From Todiramphus chloris collaris (lineage: Eukaryota; Chordata; Aves; Coraciiformes; Alcedinidae), in the NCBI GenBank assembly GCA_025345505.1, contig JANVCC010000062.1:11385412-11449411 (forward strand): DNA of 64,000 nt. Reading direction: 5' to 3'. Each line of letters begins with the position of its first letter. Positions within the stretch are counted from its first letter, which is position 1. Under the pieces are notes generated by a model. It had not been told where the DNA came from. It saw only the letters and a program-made list of their open reading frames with translations, and ran no database searches. The position numbers were made by a program, and so were the translations under genes. Below are positions 51,228 through 62,505 of the stretch, in pieces.

Positions 51228-51879
51228 TAAATTCTCTAGAATTTCTCCACTCTGACTGCTATACTTGAAGCTGAGGCTTGCTATACTTGCTGCTCCTTCA
51301 GAGCTCACTGTATTTTGATAAAGGACATCAGCGGCTGCAAACCCTTTCATCAAAGAGGCATTGACTATTTAATTTTACAGTTGTGCCTCTTTTCCACAAG
51401 GAATACAGAGAATTCATTAGTAATCACACATCAGAGAGTGCATCCACCTACATGTTCCTCTCCTTTGGCGACTGTATAATTACACAATCATCTCTTATCA
51501 AAGAAACTTTTCCCTTCAACTTCTACACAATAATTGCCCGTGGCTTTGCTTCCCTTTATCTCCCTTGAAGAGAAGGAAACACTAAAAAACCACTTGTGTC
51601 GAAGGTGGCTCTGGCTTCCTTTAAGTAGCAAAAACCCAGGGCACGTGCAGAGAGAAATGTTAATCTACTCCCCAAACCACGGAAAGTAAAACTCGACAAC
51701 AACAAAAAAAATCTTCCAGTTGGCAAGTGACAACCACACGTTCCGGGGGCGAGAAGGAGCGGGACCCTCCAGCCGTCGCTGTTCCATCTCTGTATCGCTC
51801 CTTCCCTCGCTTTTTTAATTCCTTGTTGGCATTTTGTTATTAGTCCCCACACAGTAAACAACGGGTTGCAAATTCTGAC
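51228..51879. other. Non-coding sequence, nothing recognised
   Basis: Short frames only. A small CpG-containing patch lies at about 51740-51785. No repeat or gene was identified. Confidence 0.6.
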
Positions 51880-52680
51880 AAAATGAACTGCTGAAAGGAT
51901 TATTCATCCCTCCGCGAGATTGCTCTGTGAGCTGAGAGCTACATGTTCTGCATTCTGTGACTAAGATACAGTCCCATGTGTTTTCCCAGTTCAATCAAGT
52001 GTGCGAAGAACTGTCACAATAGTCCTTGATGCCAAGAAAATAAAATTTAGGGTAGAATGGGAAACCTGAGTTGCATTTTAATGGCATTCCGTTTGCACCT
52101 GTTTTCTCTGCTCTTTGTTTATTTTATTCTTTTTTAATCTTTATTGACAATTCATTAAAGCCTTATCATACCTCTCAACAGTAAAAGAAAAGGGAGTTGT
52201 TATTGTACCTGTCTGGATAATTGCTACTGAAGTGTTGTCAAATTCTTAGAAGTGGCTATAGATCTTTCATGTCAGGCCACTGGGACTGAAACAAAAACAT
52301 TTCCAGGCTTCTGCAGGGTGTGGGGTTGGTTTTTTGCCTCGCCTTTAGAAGAAGACGTAAAAGGAACAAATAAGTCAAAATGATGAATTATGACAGGGAA
52401 AAAAAAAAATTAAAAAATCAACATTTGAATTGCTTGATAATAGAGAGACTGTGGGGCTTGAGGGAAGATTAGAGCAGCATCAGGCAAGAACAGAACTGAA
52501 AGTTATTTAAAAGTGATAGAAACCCTCTAGGATCTGCAATCCCACCATTGTTTCCCTTTGGAAAAGCAGTTTTCAGAAGCTCCAATTAACCTTAATTGAA
52601 TTCTGCCTTAGCAATATCTAGAATTTTAATTGACTGGGAAGATGATCATAAATCTCTGTTCAAAATACAGCCTGGCCATT
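51880..52680. promoter_or_regulatory. Candidate conserved non-coding region with homeodomain sites
   Basis: Positions 52583-52589 (CAATTAA) and 52592-52598 (TTAATTG) are mirror-complementary arms around CC, and a further TTAATTG lies at 52626-52632. A forkhead-like TTTGTTTATTT occurs near 52115, an E-box CACCTG near 52097, and a SOX-like CCATTGTTT near 52545. The texture is that of a developmental enhancer. There is no coding signal. Conservation is untested. Confidence 0.3.
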
Positions 52681-53978
52681 AGCAATTCCCAGAATGGCCC
52701 AACACAGTGTCATAGAAAAGGACTTGCCTGTTCTGCAGGTAAAGCTGCCTGTAGACCATAAAACAAACATTCAGAAGGGAAAACCCCAGTAGCAAAAGCC
52801 AATCCTGTGAGTACTCATTTTCTCCGGTGCTGATAGCTGTCCATGCTGTCCACAGCATCCTTAAAGATGGTTTATTCCATCTCTCCCTTGCCTTCCTCCG
52901 CTCTCACATTTGGCTCTAACGCTGGGTGTTTAGCTTCCACTTTAAATATAATCACATCCTTGCTTCTCTGGTGCTGGCCTCCATTCTTTACAGGCTTGTC
53001 TCTCACATAGTCTGCTTGTTCCCTTTTAGGTCAGGTTACTTTCAATCTGACAGATGTTCAGCTGTTCCGGAGACCCGGTGTTTGCAAATAAAGCTCTGCA
53101 AGGTCGCTGCACTTACAGGACTGAATTGCAATGGCTTCTGAGCACCTAAATCCTTTTCAAAGCCTGCCCTTGATCACCTTGCATTAGCCCAAACTTTTGG
53201 TCTTAGAGAGATCTCACGAACATCCCTCAGCCATCAAAAGATGCCTCCTAGCCATCCCGCGCCGCTACGACACACGGAAAGGAGATATTCTGACGCTGCT
53301 AAGTACACATTTCTTGACCCTGAACTGACAGTCCAGCCACAGAGAGACAAAAGAAATTACTGTACCCACACCACAAACTTCTGACAGGACAGCGATGTGG
53401 CAACAGTGGAGGGGTTTGATCCTTGGTGGATGTGGACACAGCCTGCACAAGGACTCTTGTGTCTCTGTGTCTGGTTTCCTCAAATAAAATCCAACAGGTA
53501 TTGTTTTGGGCTACGCAAGCCTGCTGCAGGGAAAACACATCGAACACGACATACACACTACACAGTCACACTGTGTATGCACAGTAGCCATTTGCAGATA
53601 GCTGGGAACAGGAGGACATCTCACCTGTTCCCCACATCAGCCCACAAAGGGCAGGAGTTACTCTACGGAAAAAAAATGCCTTGTGTAGGCATCTTCATGG
53701 ACACATGAGCACAACAGAATTTTTCCTGATAAGGAAGTAGAGAGAATCTGTGTGTCCACAGGATTTTGTCACAGCACTACAAACTCAAGGCATGCTGGAG
53801 GTCCCATGAAAAGGGTGTGTGCAGCCCCTCTCCTTGCACCTATACCGGGCTCTCCTGGCCCAGCACCAACTCACAGCCAGAGCTCAGACCAAGGCAAGAC
53901 ACTTTTAAAGAGGGCCCTGAGTTCAGTCTCATTTGAAGATGTACCAAGTAAGTAGGTCTTACAGTGCTCATGATCATC
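52681..53978. other. Non-coding sequence, nothing recognised
   Basis: Frames of about 70-103 codons overlap on both strands at 53.26-53.71 kb, with no recognised product. A brief CpG cluster lies at about 53256-53275. Confidence 0.6.
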
Positions 53979-54071
53979 AAAGCACTTTGTAGCACAGCCA
54001 TTAACCCTCACGACAGCGCTGGCCAGCAGGCAATTACCACTATCTCAGTTTTGTAGACAAATGAGCTAACA
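53979..54071 (+). mobile_element. MIR-like SINE fragment
   Basis: AAAGCACTTTGTAGCACAG matches the MIR stretch 'aagcgctttacatgcatta', CATTAACCCTCACGACAGC matches 'catttaatcctcacaacaac', and ACTATCTCAGTTTTGTAGAC then AATGAGCTAAC follow 'tattatccccattttacagatgaggaaac'. Order and spacing fit well over about 90 bp. It is old and immobile. The identification is from recalled consensus and needs a repeat search. Confidence 0.55.
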
Positions 54072-54144
54072 GCGAGTCTGGGGAGGAAGAGCAAACGCAG
54101 ACACAAACAGTCCGATATTAACACCTGCACATCAGGATCTGCCA

Positions 54145-54225
54145 GATACTTCTAGCTCCTAGTAAGGTCAGTGGGAGGTAGAAGTCCTCAGCACCTCTGG
54201 AAAGTCAAAGGTGCTCAGTCAGAAG
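54145..54225. repeat. Possible ancient CR1-type tail fragment
   Basis: TAGCTCCTAGTAAGGTCAGTGGGAGG is followed by TCCTCAGCACCTCTGGAAAGTC. This parallels a common old sauropsid CR1-like tail phrase of the form 'agctcccattgacttcaatgggag...gctcagcacctctgaaaatc'. It lies about 75 bp downstream of a MIR-like copy, so two old elements may be adjacent. The call is tentative and based on memory. Confidence 0.4.
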
Positions 54226-54315
54226 CGAAATGGAGGCTTTAATGACCTACTTAGTGCTACGGTAATCAGAAGGACAAGCAAAAGCTCCTGAGGTCTTTTT
54301 CTTCACTGCAGGGTA

Positions 54316-54345
54316 TAAATCCCATTTACTTTAATAGGAATTTAT
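54316..54345. repeat. Possible second CR1-type phrase
   Basis: AATCCCATTTACTTTAATAGG (about 54318-54338) resembles 'aatcccattgacttcaatggg'. It may belong to the same old element as the fragment about 100 bp upstream, or to a separate insertion. Confidence 0.3.
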
Positions 54346-56754
54346 GTCATGCAGGAAAAAGATAGGACCTTAGCTTCTAGTTCTGCACGCAAGGGGCATC
54401 TCCTCTCTCCTCCTCTTCCACATCTCTTTCCTTTCTCAAAATAGAAGCAGCAAGAATAGGGACTCGCCACTGTTTCTGTAACCGCAGATTGGATTTAGAC
54501 AGGAATGACTGATTAAAAGTTGTGAATTAGGGTGATTTTGCTGACTCCATGAAATTGCCAGTGGAGGAGGGAGGGCAGCTGAGTGACAGAGCTGGAAAAC
54601 ACATCAGAGTGAAGTTCAGCTTGCAAGCAGCTGTACTGAGCAAAGAGGCCAGTAAAGAAAGAAACAAGATTGCGATCATATTAAGAAGTTTTAATAGACT
54701 GAGAGAGCTCAACACAAAGGAAAATCAGGCATCAGAACTAAACCCTGCTTCAAGATCAAAAGGAAGCAAAGAAGAGACAGAAGGGAGCTAAGTGACTCAA
54801 GCTATTTCACCTAGGCGAGAAGCTGTCCAGCCACCCAGTTCGGACTCAGGCAGGTTTTTCCACTTGTCTAAAGCTCAAACACATTGTGAAGGACTGTCTC
54901 CTCTCCAGGGCTCACCAAGAGCAGGGCAAAAACGTGCCTTTGTCAAGATCTCAGCACACCTTCACAGCACGCCCAAGGAGCAGGCAAGCCCTGAAGGGGC
55001 CAGCTCCTCCCCAACCTCAGCAGCATCACATCTGCACTGCCCAGTGCCCAAGCTGCTCATCCTGGGGGAGCTGCAAAAGACCCTCCCAGACCGAAGCGAT
55101 GGGTGTCTATGTCTGGGAGCAACCTGTCTGCAGCAGGCATTGTACCCGCAGACATCAGGTACCCACCTGCCTTTATTTCATCCCAAGCCCAGGGAAGCAG
55201 CAACTGAGCCTGAGGTCTGCCAGGCAGTTCCACAGCCGACTGACAGTGTCAGCCCACTGATCCCTGCCCCTGCTGGCTGTGAGCTCAGGTCCCAGTGGGA
55301 GCTCCCACTTCAGAAGAATAACTGATATAAAGGCCTTTTCTCATGTTAGCTCAGCAACCAGTTCCCACAGCCAGGGAGGGAACAGCGGGGAAAGCAGGCT
55401 GACCCAGTGCCTGCCTCCCCCACCAGTACCTGGGCTGTCACCATTGTGGGCCAGGGTGCCCGTGGTCATGGGGACCAGGCACCAAGTGATGACAGGAGGG
55501 AGGGCAGCAGTAAAACAGTGCAGCCTGTGAGACTTAAGAGACTTCAACCCTCTGCAAAGGCAGCCTAGGGAAAAGTAATTTTCTGGTTGTGCTTCTTTGT
55601 GCTGCTTGAAAGGGTGCCAAGGATGTTCTCGAGTCCCCTTCAAACCTGTCAGTTTCTCCCCAGGTTTTCAATGTATTTTTACCTACCCCATTTTTTCTTA
55701 GAAGGCTTTACGGAAAAATGGCAGATGGAAAGGATTATTATTTTAGCTACTACCAGTGAAAACTGAGTGGTTGCTACTGAGAACACGTAGCGTGTGTTGG
55801 GTGTTTTGTGTATTTCCCTCACCCTTCCCTACCTCCCAGAGACATAGACGAGATGTCTCTGCACACCCCAGATGCTCCTCTGAGAGCTGAGATGTTTCTG
55901 TTGCCTTCAGGGAAATACAGTGAAGAGCAGACTCCATACCACTGGTATTTCTTGATCTCACAAAGACAGAGACACTTGCAAGCTTTTCTCATGTATCACA
56001 AGGGAGTGGAAAGGATTAAAAACCTGGACTTGTTTTCTCCTCCCATTACTTTTAAGAGTCTTTCAGCCTTCGAACCTATTTAGGTGCAGGACAAGCCACA
56101 GCACACAAGGGCTGCCCAACCTGCCACACATTGAAGGACATCTTGGAGGTAGGGACCCATCGGACGAGTGACCCAGGCAAATGACCTGACAGCGACAGCA
56201 CAGGGGGTGTCCTGGGCTTTGGACAAGCATGGGAGGAAAGGACCAAAAAAAAAAACCAAACAGCCTACTTTCTCTCCCCAAGGCACTGCTGGCATACAGA
56301 GCTCAGCCCTCCCTCTCCAGGCAGCATCACCTTGCAAACCATCCAAACCCCAGCCAAGACAGCCTTCAGATATGACTATATGACTACATTTTCTACAGTA
56401 TGTTTCATCAAGCAGGTTATTATTTTTCTGGCAACTCACTCATGAGCTACTGAGCAACAGGCAGGTTTTCCTCTCTGATGGTAACAGCTGTACATTTACG
56501 ACCCGGGCATATCGATTGCATCTCCGTAGCACCCAAATTCAGTTCATTTAATAGAGGCTCTGTTGTTGTTGTTTTCCCCAGCATACCAAGAACGTCTCTT
56601 TTAAAATATATCTAGCTTGTTTGGTATCATGGATGGTCTATTTCTCCGGTAATAAAATATCCACTCTGTCATCAGGTTCCGAGTTGAAATCAATCCACAA
56701 ATACAACGTTAGTTCAATAACGACCCACTTCAGCAGAATAAATCACTGCTTACC
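54346..56754. other. Non-coding sequence, GC-rich at 54.8-55.55 kb
   Basis: Frames of 177 codons (54792-55325) and 124 codons (54886-55260) overlap in different plus frames, and 100 codons are open on the minus strand (55341-55643). The translations are Ser/Pro/Gln-rich with no recognisable domain. Low stop density in GC-rich DNA is the simplest explanation. Confidence 0.55.
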
Positions 56755-57085
56755 TCACTGCGAGCGCAGCTCGCGCTGCACCCAGTCACCTATTTGGAAC
56801 CCATTACACCCTACAATCAACAGCGTGGCCGTTGAGGGGGGGCTGCTCTCTTCCCTTTCGACACTCGCTCTCACCCCGCTCCCTTCCCAGCGCCGGCGGA
56901 TGTTTGATGGGCAGCTCCAAGGGCCGTGGAAGGGAGGCGATGCATCTTCGGCGAGGAGGAATGACACGCGGGATAAGACGCCTAAACCAATTCATCACTA
57001 AATGCGGAGCGCTACGGTGCCGCACCCGGAGCGTCACGCCGGGATTGATTACAAACAAGATGACACCTCCCTATGGACCGCCTGC
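56755..57085. promoter_or_regulatory. Small CpG island
   Basis: In 56821-57060 I count 72 C, 75 G and 23 CpG: 61% GC with an observed-to-expected CpG ratio of about 1.0, in a window that is otherwise strongly CpG-depleted. About 28 CpG span the whole feature. Preserved CpG implies germline hypomethylation, as at promoters or some developmental enhancers. Frames on both strands here (126 codons plus, 84 and 70 codons minus) give no known protein. The island is followed directly by a TATA box. Confidence 0.75.
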
Positions 57086-57093
57086 TATATTAT

Positions 57094-57101
57094 TATAAAT
57101 A
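57094..57101 (+). promoter_or_regulatory. TATA-box consensus next to CpG island
   Basis: TATAAATA matches the TATAWAWR consensus exactly and lies about 10 bp beyond the edge of the CpG island, within an AT-rich shoulder. If functional on the plus strand it would place a start site near 57122-57132. No long coding frame begins just downstream, so any transcript would be non-coding or have a distant coding exon. AT-rich DNA produces this motif often, so the island context is the main support. Confidence 0.35.
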
Positions 57102-57106
57102 AATAC

Positions 57107-57300
57107 CCATTCATTCTGGAGCCCATATTACTGCAAAGGATAGATTATACCTCAGGTACGCAGTAAATATCCCATTGAGTACAATGTCCCTTCCTCGCCA
57201 ACAAATGAGTTTTGTCTCGCATAATACAGTTTCGTAAACATGATAAGGGAGCAGAGAAACACCAAGAGACTGAGAGATCTGCAAAAAGCTCAACTGATAT
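57107..57300. promoter_or_regulatory. Possible conserved shoulder of the CpG island
   Basis: High-complexity sequence with little stop-free frame and several distinctive words (ATACCTCAGGTACGCAG near 57149, CTCGCATAATACAG near 57216). It looks like part of the same element as the island. No specific factor is assigned. Confidence 0.2.
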
Positions 57301-59284
57301 TAAGGAGCTATTTCCATGAAGGACACACTAAAAATTCAGTGACTTGCTGTTAGAGGGGAGTCGAGGACGGGAGGCAGCTGCAGAAGGCTCGTCCTTGATC
57401 CTGAAAAGGAACAGCCTCAGAAAGCTTCCCGAGTCCTGCACACATCACTGGGACAAAAGCAAACCCTTCTGGTTTCAAACTTCTAGTGGTTTGTGCTAAC
57501 CAGCTCTAATGAGGCGTGCCGTGGCATTCAGGAAAATAAAACAAGAGCAGTCGAAAAAGCTGTGTGCTGAAAAGTGAGCAGCCTGGGAGAAGTCTGGCTT
57601 GGCTTTTATCTCCTTCTCCCCTCTGCCTGCTGGGCCATCATCTCTGGGTGCCACCAGAGCATTCCCTGTCCAGCACAGCCCAGACACCTCCTGTTCACCC
57701 CAGTCACTGCCCAGGCAAGACACGGATGCTCAAATATTGGGCCACGGCTTGGCAAGCACAGGGAGAGCTGGCTAATGGAATGTTATGCCAAATGTGCTCA
57801 TTTATTGGCTATTTCTCTTATTTACCCTGGGGATCTGAAGCATTCTGCACCCAGGAGACAGTAATTGAAGCCAAGAGCAAAAGGATGGCTGTTAGCTCTG
57901 CTCTCGGTGCCTGCACTTGGGTCAGAGCAAGGCTACTCCTGCAGCCCTGTGGCCTCAGCAGATCTCTGTTGCAAAAAGAAATACCTTCTTTCCTCCTCTG
58001 TGTGCCTCCAGTGGTTTGCAAGGACTGAGGCTTATTTGTGCACAGCTCTGCCAGCCTCACACAGATTGTGATGGCCCCTGAGGGTCCAGCAATGAGGGGA
58101 AATAAAAATACAAACGGCTTTTAATGCTCTTCCAAACGTCAGGGAAGGGGCAGCACCCATGCTGGGCCATCCTTGCACACAGACATAGGCTGGGGGGAAA
58201 TGTCACCTCCCTGATTCGCAAGGTGATGGGCGAGACTGGAAGAGTTGCACTCAAGTGTGATGACTGCAACCCCTCGCTTTCCAGGAAAGCTGGTGCCAGG
58301 AAGTTTGCTGGGCAAGAGGGAAACTCCTAGTAAAAAAATTAAAGCTTCTCACTTCATAGGTATTTATTCTGCCTTCAAAGGATGGGGAAGCTCAACATTT
58401 GCCTGTATTTTGTCCACCAGCACCCAGCTGAGCCTGTGGGTGGGCTTTAGGAGTACAAAGCAATGGATGAAAAGCCAGGACAGGAGTGCTGGAGCAGGAG
58501 CACAGTGCTGCTGTGGTCCTTCACCCCTGCTCAGCAGAGAGAGCCACAGGCAGCCCTGTGTGGGCAGAGGGCCAGGGCACAGCTGTGCTCACCGACTGAC
58601 GCTGTCTGTCCCCCGGCACCTCTCCACTCTCCTCTCACAGCCAGCTGCAGCTCCTTCCAAATGGCCTCAAGACACCCGCGCCAGAGATGAAGGAATATTG
58701 CCATTAGAAAGCTGCAAGAAATAAATAAAGCCTATTTGCTACAAACAGTCATGGCTTGGGGTTTTGCCCTCGTTTTTCTTTTCATTGACTGGATTGCCAG
58801 ACAGACCTACGGAAGCCCACTTAGAAAAGATCCTCACCCAGATGTAGCATTTTGCACTACCCCTGATGCTCGTGCCTTTCATCTCTCCTTCTCCAACCCA
58901 AACAAGTGAAAACCTTCGGGAGGCTTTTGATTTTGGGTATGTTAAAAAGAGGGAAAAAATCCCCAACCATCCCTCTACAAAACAAATAAGAGTTGTCCTA
59001 TTTCACAGATACGGAGACAGTAAAAACAGCCAACAGATTGGAACCCAACAGAACCAAAGAAGTTGTGGAAAAGCAAGGAAATCATCCAGGTTTGCAGCTG
59101 CCGAAGCCTGTGCCTTGCTGTCACGCCCCAGGAGGCCTCGTACGTGTGGAGAACAGCTTTGAAAAGAAACAGTATTGTTTGGTAATGTCAGTACCAGAAT
59201 GTAAAGTGGAAACAAAAGTGCTATTTCCCCCACCTCCATTCCCCCTTTTTTATATTTTCCTTGTTTTTTTTTTTTCCCAACAGC
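57301..59284. other. Non-coding sequence, GC-rich in places
   Basis: Frames of 154 codons (57564-58028) and 159 codons (58245-58724) overlap other frames on both strands and encode nothing recognisable. AATAAATAAA at about 58721-58730 is a possible poly-A signal but has no identifiable transcript upstream. Confidence 0.55.
58995..59032 (+). mobile_element. Possible MIR-like fragment (weak)
   Basis: GTCCTATTTCACAGATACGGAGACAG resembles the MIR phrase 'tccccattttacagatgaggaaactg'. Only about 26 bases match, with no further support in the flanks. Confidence 0.25.
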
Positions 59285-59600
59285 AAATAAACACTACCCT
59301 GTGCAGGCACAGAAAAACGTGAAGATAATCAGGTAATTTTCCATCTCCAATCAAAATGGCAACTTTCCCTTTGATTATAAATTCCAAATAAAATGAATAT
59401 TGTTCCATTTCCTTTGAATGTTTTACGAAAAGCAATTGCCATTTTTCAGTCACGTCTGCTGCCTTCCTCCCTCCACATTATTTTCACTCCAGGCCTTTCC
59501 AGGCATGTTTCATAAAAGCATTAACTGATATTCATCCGACACGGAGCTGCTCTTCCCATTTCTCTTTCAGTTTAGCAGAACCCTACAGACTGCAGTGAGG
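59285..59600. promoter_or_regulatory. Candidate conserved non-coding element
   Basis: AATCAAA (59349-59355) and TTTGATT (59370-59376) are inverted arms; the second contains CTTTGAT, a TCF/LEF consensus. AT-rich homeodomain-like words surround them (GGTAATTTTCC, GATTATAAATTCC, AATGAATATTG). No coding signal. The call rests on motif texture only. Confidence 0.25.
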
Positions 59601-61080
59601 ATGATTTCAAGCCATCACACTGTTTCACATACCCTTGGTCTCTTTTTTTTTTCCTGCGCAAGAGAACCCCGTTTTGGAAAGATGAGGCTTAAAACCCGGT
59701 GCTGGCGGGCACCCTTCCGTTCCCCCTCCCCGTGGGGCACGTCCTTCCAGCCCACAGCTGGGATCTTACCAAGATTAAAGAGGAAAGAGGAGGCCGGTTC
59801 AGAGGTTGCACGGCTCATTGCACTACTGCAGAAAGTCCCCCTGCAGCTCTTCTACACTAATGAAAGCAGAAGAGGAAAATTTTGCTAAGTAGCTAATATG
59901 AGAACAGAGACAAATTGTAGTCAAACACAAGTGCTTTGTGTCCCTACACGCACCTCAGAAACTGCCACAGAGTTTCCATTAGATCAAGGATTTCACTTGC
60001 ATCCGGGAAAACAAACAAATATGAAAACCACCACACATCATGTCTAGATCTGCAGTGCCACCCGCAGGCATTCGGTACCTGTGCCCTGCTCCACCCAGGT
60101 GGGAGCTGAAGAAATCAAATCCATCAGACATGCCAGGGGGTGGAATTCAAGCACATGAGTCCCCTCAGAAGTCTTACTGAATGGGCAGGACCGCTTGTTA
60201 CGAGTTGCATCTGGGTGGCAGCGTTGACTACTTCCAAATTTGACAGTTCTATTCAAGTGCTGGGAAATCAAAGGGAGCTGGATAAGCCCAGCTCATCCCC
60301 TTGCTACGTATATTGGCCAAATCACAGGGGAAGAACGAGCGACACTCTGCAAACACTCCCCGCTCTGCGGCCAGGGCTGATGCACGGCACTGCAGGAGGA
60401 AGGCAGAAACAGCCCACAGCCAGGTAAGGAGAGATGCAATGCCCAGGTGAGACCTGAGAACAGGGTCCCAGTAGCCCACTCACCCCTCTCCCAAAAGCAT
60501 CTCTCCCCGTGGCAGGTCACCCTGCATCCCAAGAGGTCCCCGCTGCAGCATCCTCACCTGCCAGGCAGCAGAGCGAGGACGCCTGGGTTCCTACCTGGCC
60601 TCTGCAGAGGGATATCAGTGCAATGCACAAGCGAGCGTGCCTCTCATCCCTTAGGGGTGAGGAAAAAAAAGGCCACATGCTAAAATAAAAGCAGATCTGG
60701 CACAGCACTGTGTTTATATGCTCCATTGCCTGCCAAACCAAAAAGAAGTAATATTCCCAGCGTAGCAAAGCCCAGCTCTCAAGCTCTCTTCCAAGTTAAA
60801 ATCCTTAAGGAAGCAAATTCTGTAATTTCAAGGATATCTGTGATGCTAAACCCACACCAGATAGTAAACAACGAGTATCAAAGCCAGATTTGCCTTGTTA
60901 CCAGTTCTGCCTAAAGCACTATATATTAGTGGTGATGGTGGCCTGAAGCATCCTTAGAATTGACTGAAAACCTGGAGGAAAAGGAGTAGGAAGAACAGCA
61001 TTATGCCACATAAGAAATGTTTATTCTTTCCAGCTAGGACAACACAAACACAAAGGAGAATACAGCCAGCAAAAACTGCC
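59601..61080. other. Non-coding sequence, nothing recognised
   Basis: Small CpG-richer patches lie at about 59.65-59.76 kb and 60.3-60.6 kb without reaching island density. Frames up to 97 codons overlap on both strands with no recognisable product. Confidence 0.6.
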
Positions 61081-61215
61081 CACCGCATGCACTGTTTATA
61101 GTCTATTCATCCTGTCAGCTTAATTAAAGGGGTAATTAAAACTCTCCACAAGCCAGAAAGAAAGATTTCTTTTAAAAGAAACTCCAGAAGGAAAATGTTC
61201 CTTCATTAAAGTTAG
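61081..61215. promoter_or_regulatory. AT-rich segment with paired TAATTA sites
   Basis: TTAATTAA (61120-61127, palindromic) and TAATTAAA (61133-61140) lie 5 bp apart. Paired TAATTA sites are typical homeodomain targets, but chance occurrence in AT-rich DNA is likely. Confidence 0.25.
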
Positions 61216-61788
61216 TGGACTTTTTCCTACTTACTATTATTTTCAGCCTGTGCCCTGAGAGAATCAAGCTCAAAGCACACTCAATCCTACTACCTGCACT
61301 TGGCAAAGGCAAGGACAGAAGAGGTGAGATGGCCACCAGCCTCCAGGCCTTGCTTAGAAAGGGCTCTCATTTTCCCAAGCAGCACTGAATGTCTCTTGCA
61401 AAGTGTAGCGGGATAAAGAAGAGGAAAACCTTCTTAGTTTGAAGGTAATTGAAAATATGTTTTTCTGTCACTTACATACCCTCTCCAAATAGCTTGCCTT
61501 TTTTTTTTTTCTTTTTCTTTTTTCTTTTTTTCCTAATTTAATCATCCGTTCTGCCAGGTTCTAAAATTTTCTGTATAGACAGTGACATCTAGTGAAGGAA
61601 CACGGAACTCGTGCAGACACAGGGCTGCACCTGCCAGAGCCGAGATGGGGATTTGGAAATGCTGGAACCGAGATCGCCAAGGGTCACTTGCAAAGGAGGC
61701 TGAATTACAACCCAGCAGAAACTCATTTATTCACCTAGCAACAAAAATCGAGTGCCTGCGAGGCACTGCATTTCACTTGCCTGGGAGG

Positions 61789-61812
61789 AAAAATAAATAA
61801 AAAAATAAATAA
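61789..61812 (+). repeat. AAAT-type microsatellite
   Basis: AAATAAATAA is followed by an A run and AAATAAATAA again. A short tetranucleotide repeat with interruptions. Confidence 0.9.
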
Positions 61813-62486
61813 GGTAGCTTGAAAGCAAGGCTGAGTTTACAGGACGTTTCTGATTGCCAGAGGGGCTGCCAAGTGCTGGCTGAAGGCCACCGACGCGCAG
61901 AAGGAGGTGATGGTAGATCCTGTCCTTATACCTGCAACAGGTACCTCTGCGCCAGATGCTTGGTGGCAACCCCGGGCTTTGCGCCCCAGACAGAGTAACA
62001 AAACCTCTGTCCCCGGGGTTGCAATTATTGGAGCTAATGTATGGGGCAAGAAGCCTGGGATAAATTGATTGGCTGCTGTGGAGTGATGAGAACCTGAATG
62101 TTTCTCAGTGTTGCTATTAAAAAGCCACATCCCTCTCCATCCTGCAGCCACATGGGTCTTCCCCAGCCCCCGCCTTGAACCCTGGCGTGCAAACAGCTCT
62201 TAATGAGCCTCATGTCTTTTCTCACTTTGGAAGAAGTATTTCTCTGACAGCAGAGACTTTTAGACACTTGGGACAAAACAGAGCAATTCAGCCGTGTGCT
62301 GGGTAACAGGCAACGGTGCTCGGAGGGACAGGGAGGGGGAGGCCAAGTGCTCAGCATCGCAATTAGCCTGAGCATCAGGAATGGCCCTGCCCTACCTCAT
62401 CCGCAAGGATTTCCTCCCTGAGCCTGAGGAGTTAGTGATGGAAATGGGAAACAAACCCCATCTCTTCCTAGGTCCCATCGTCCCCG

Positions 62487-62505
62487 CCCCCCCCCCCCCC
62501 CCCCC
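62487..62505 (+). repeat. Poly-C run, 19 bases
   Basis: An uninterrupted run of 19 C preceded by CCCCG and followed by GCAG. The opposite strand is a G run able to form a quadruplex. The opposite-strand Gly-rich peptide stretch at 62392-62703 is a by-product of this run. Confidence 0.97.

Noticed and set aside
54792..55325. 177-codon plus-strand Ser/Pro-rich frame
   Set aside because: A second plus frame is open across it, which points to low stop density. No recognisable protein.
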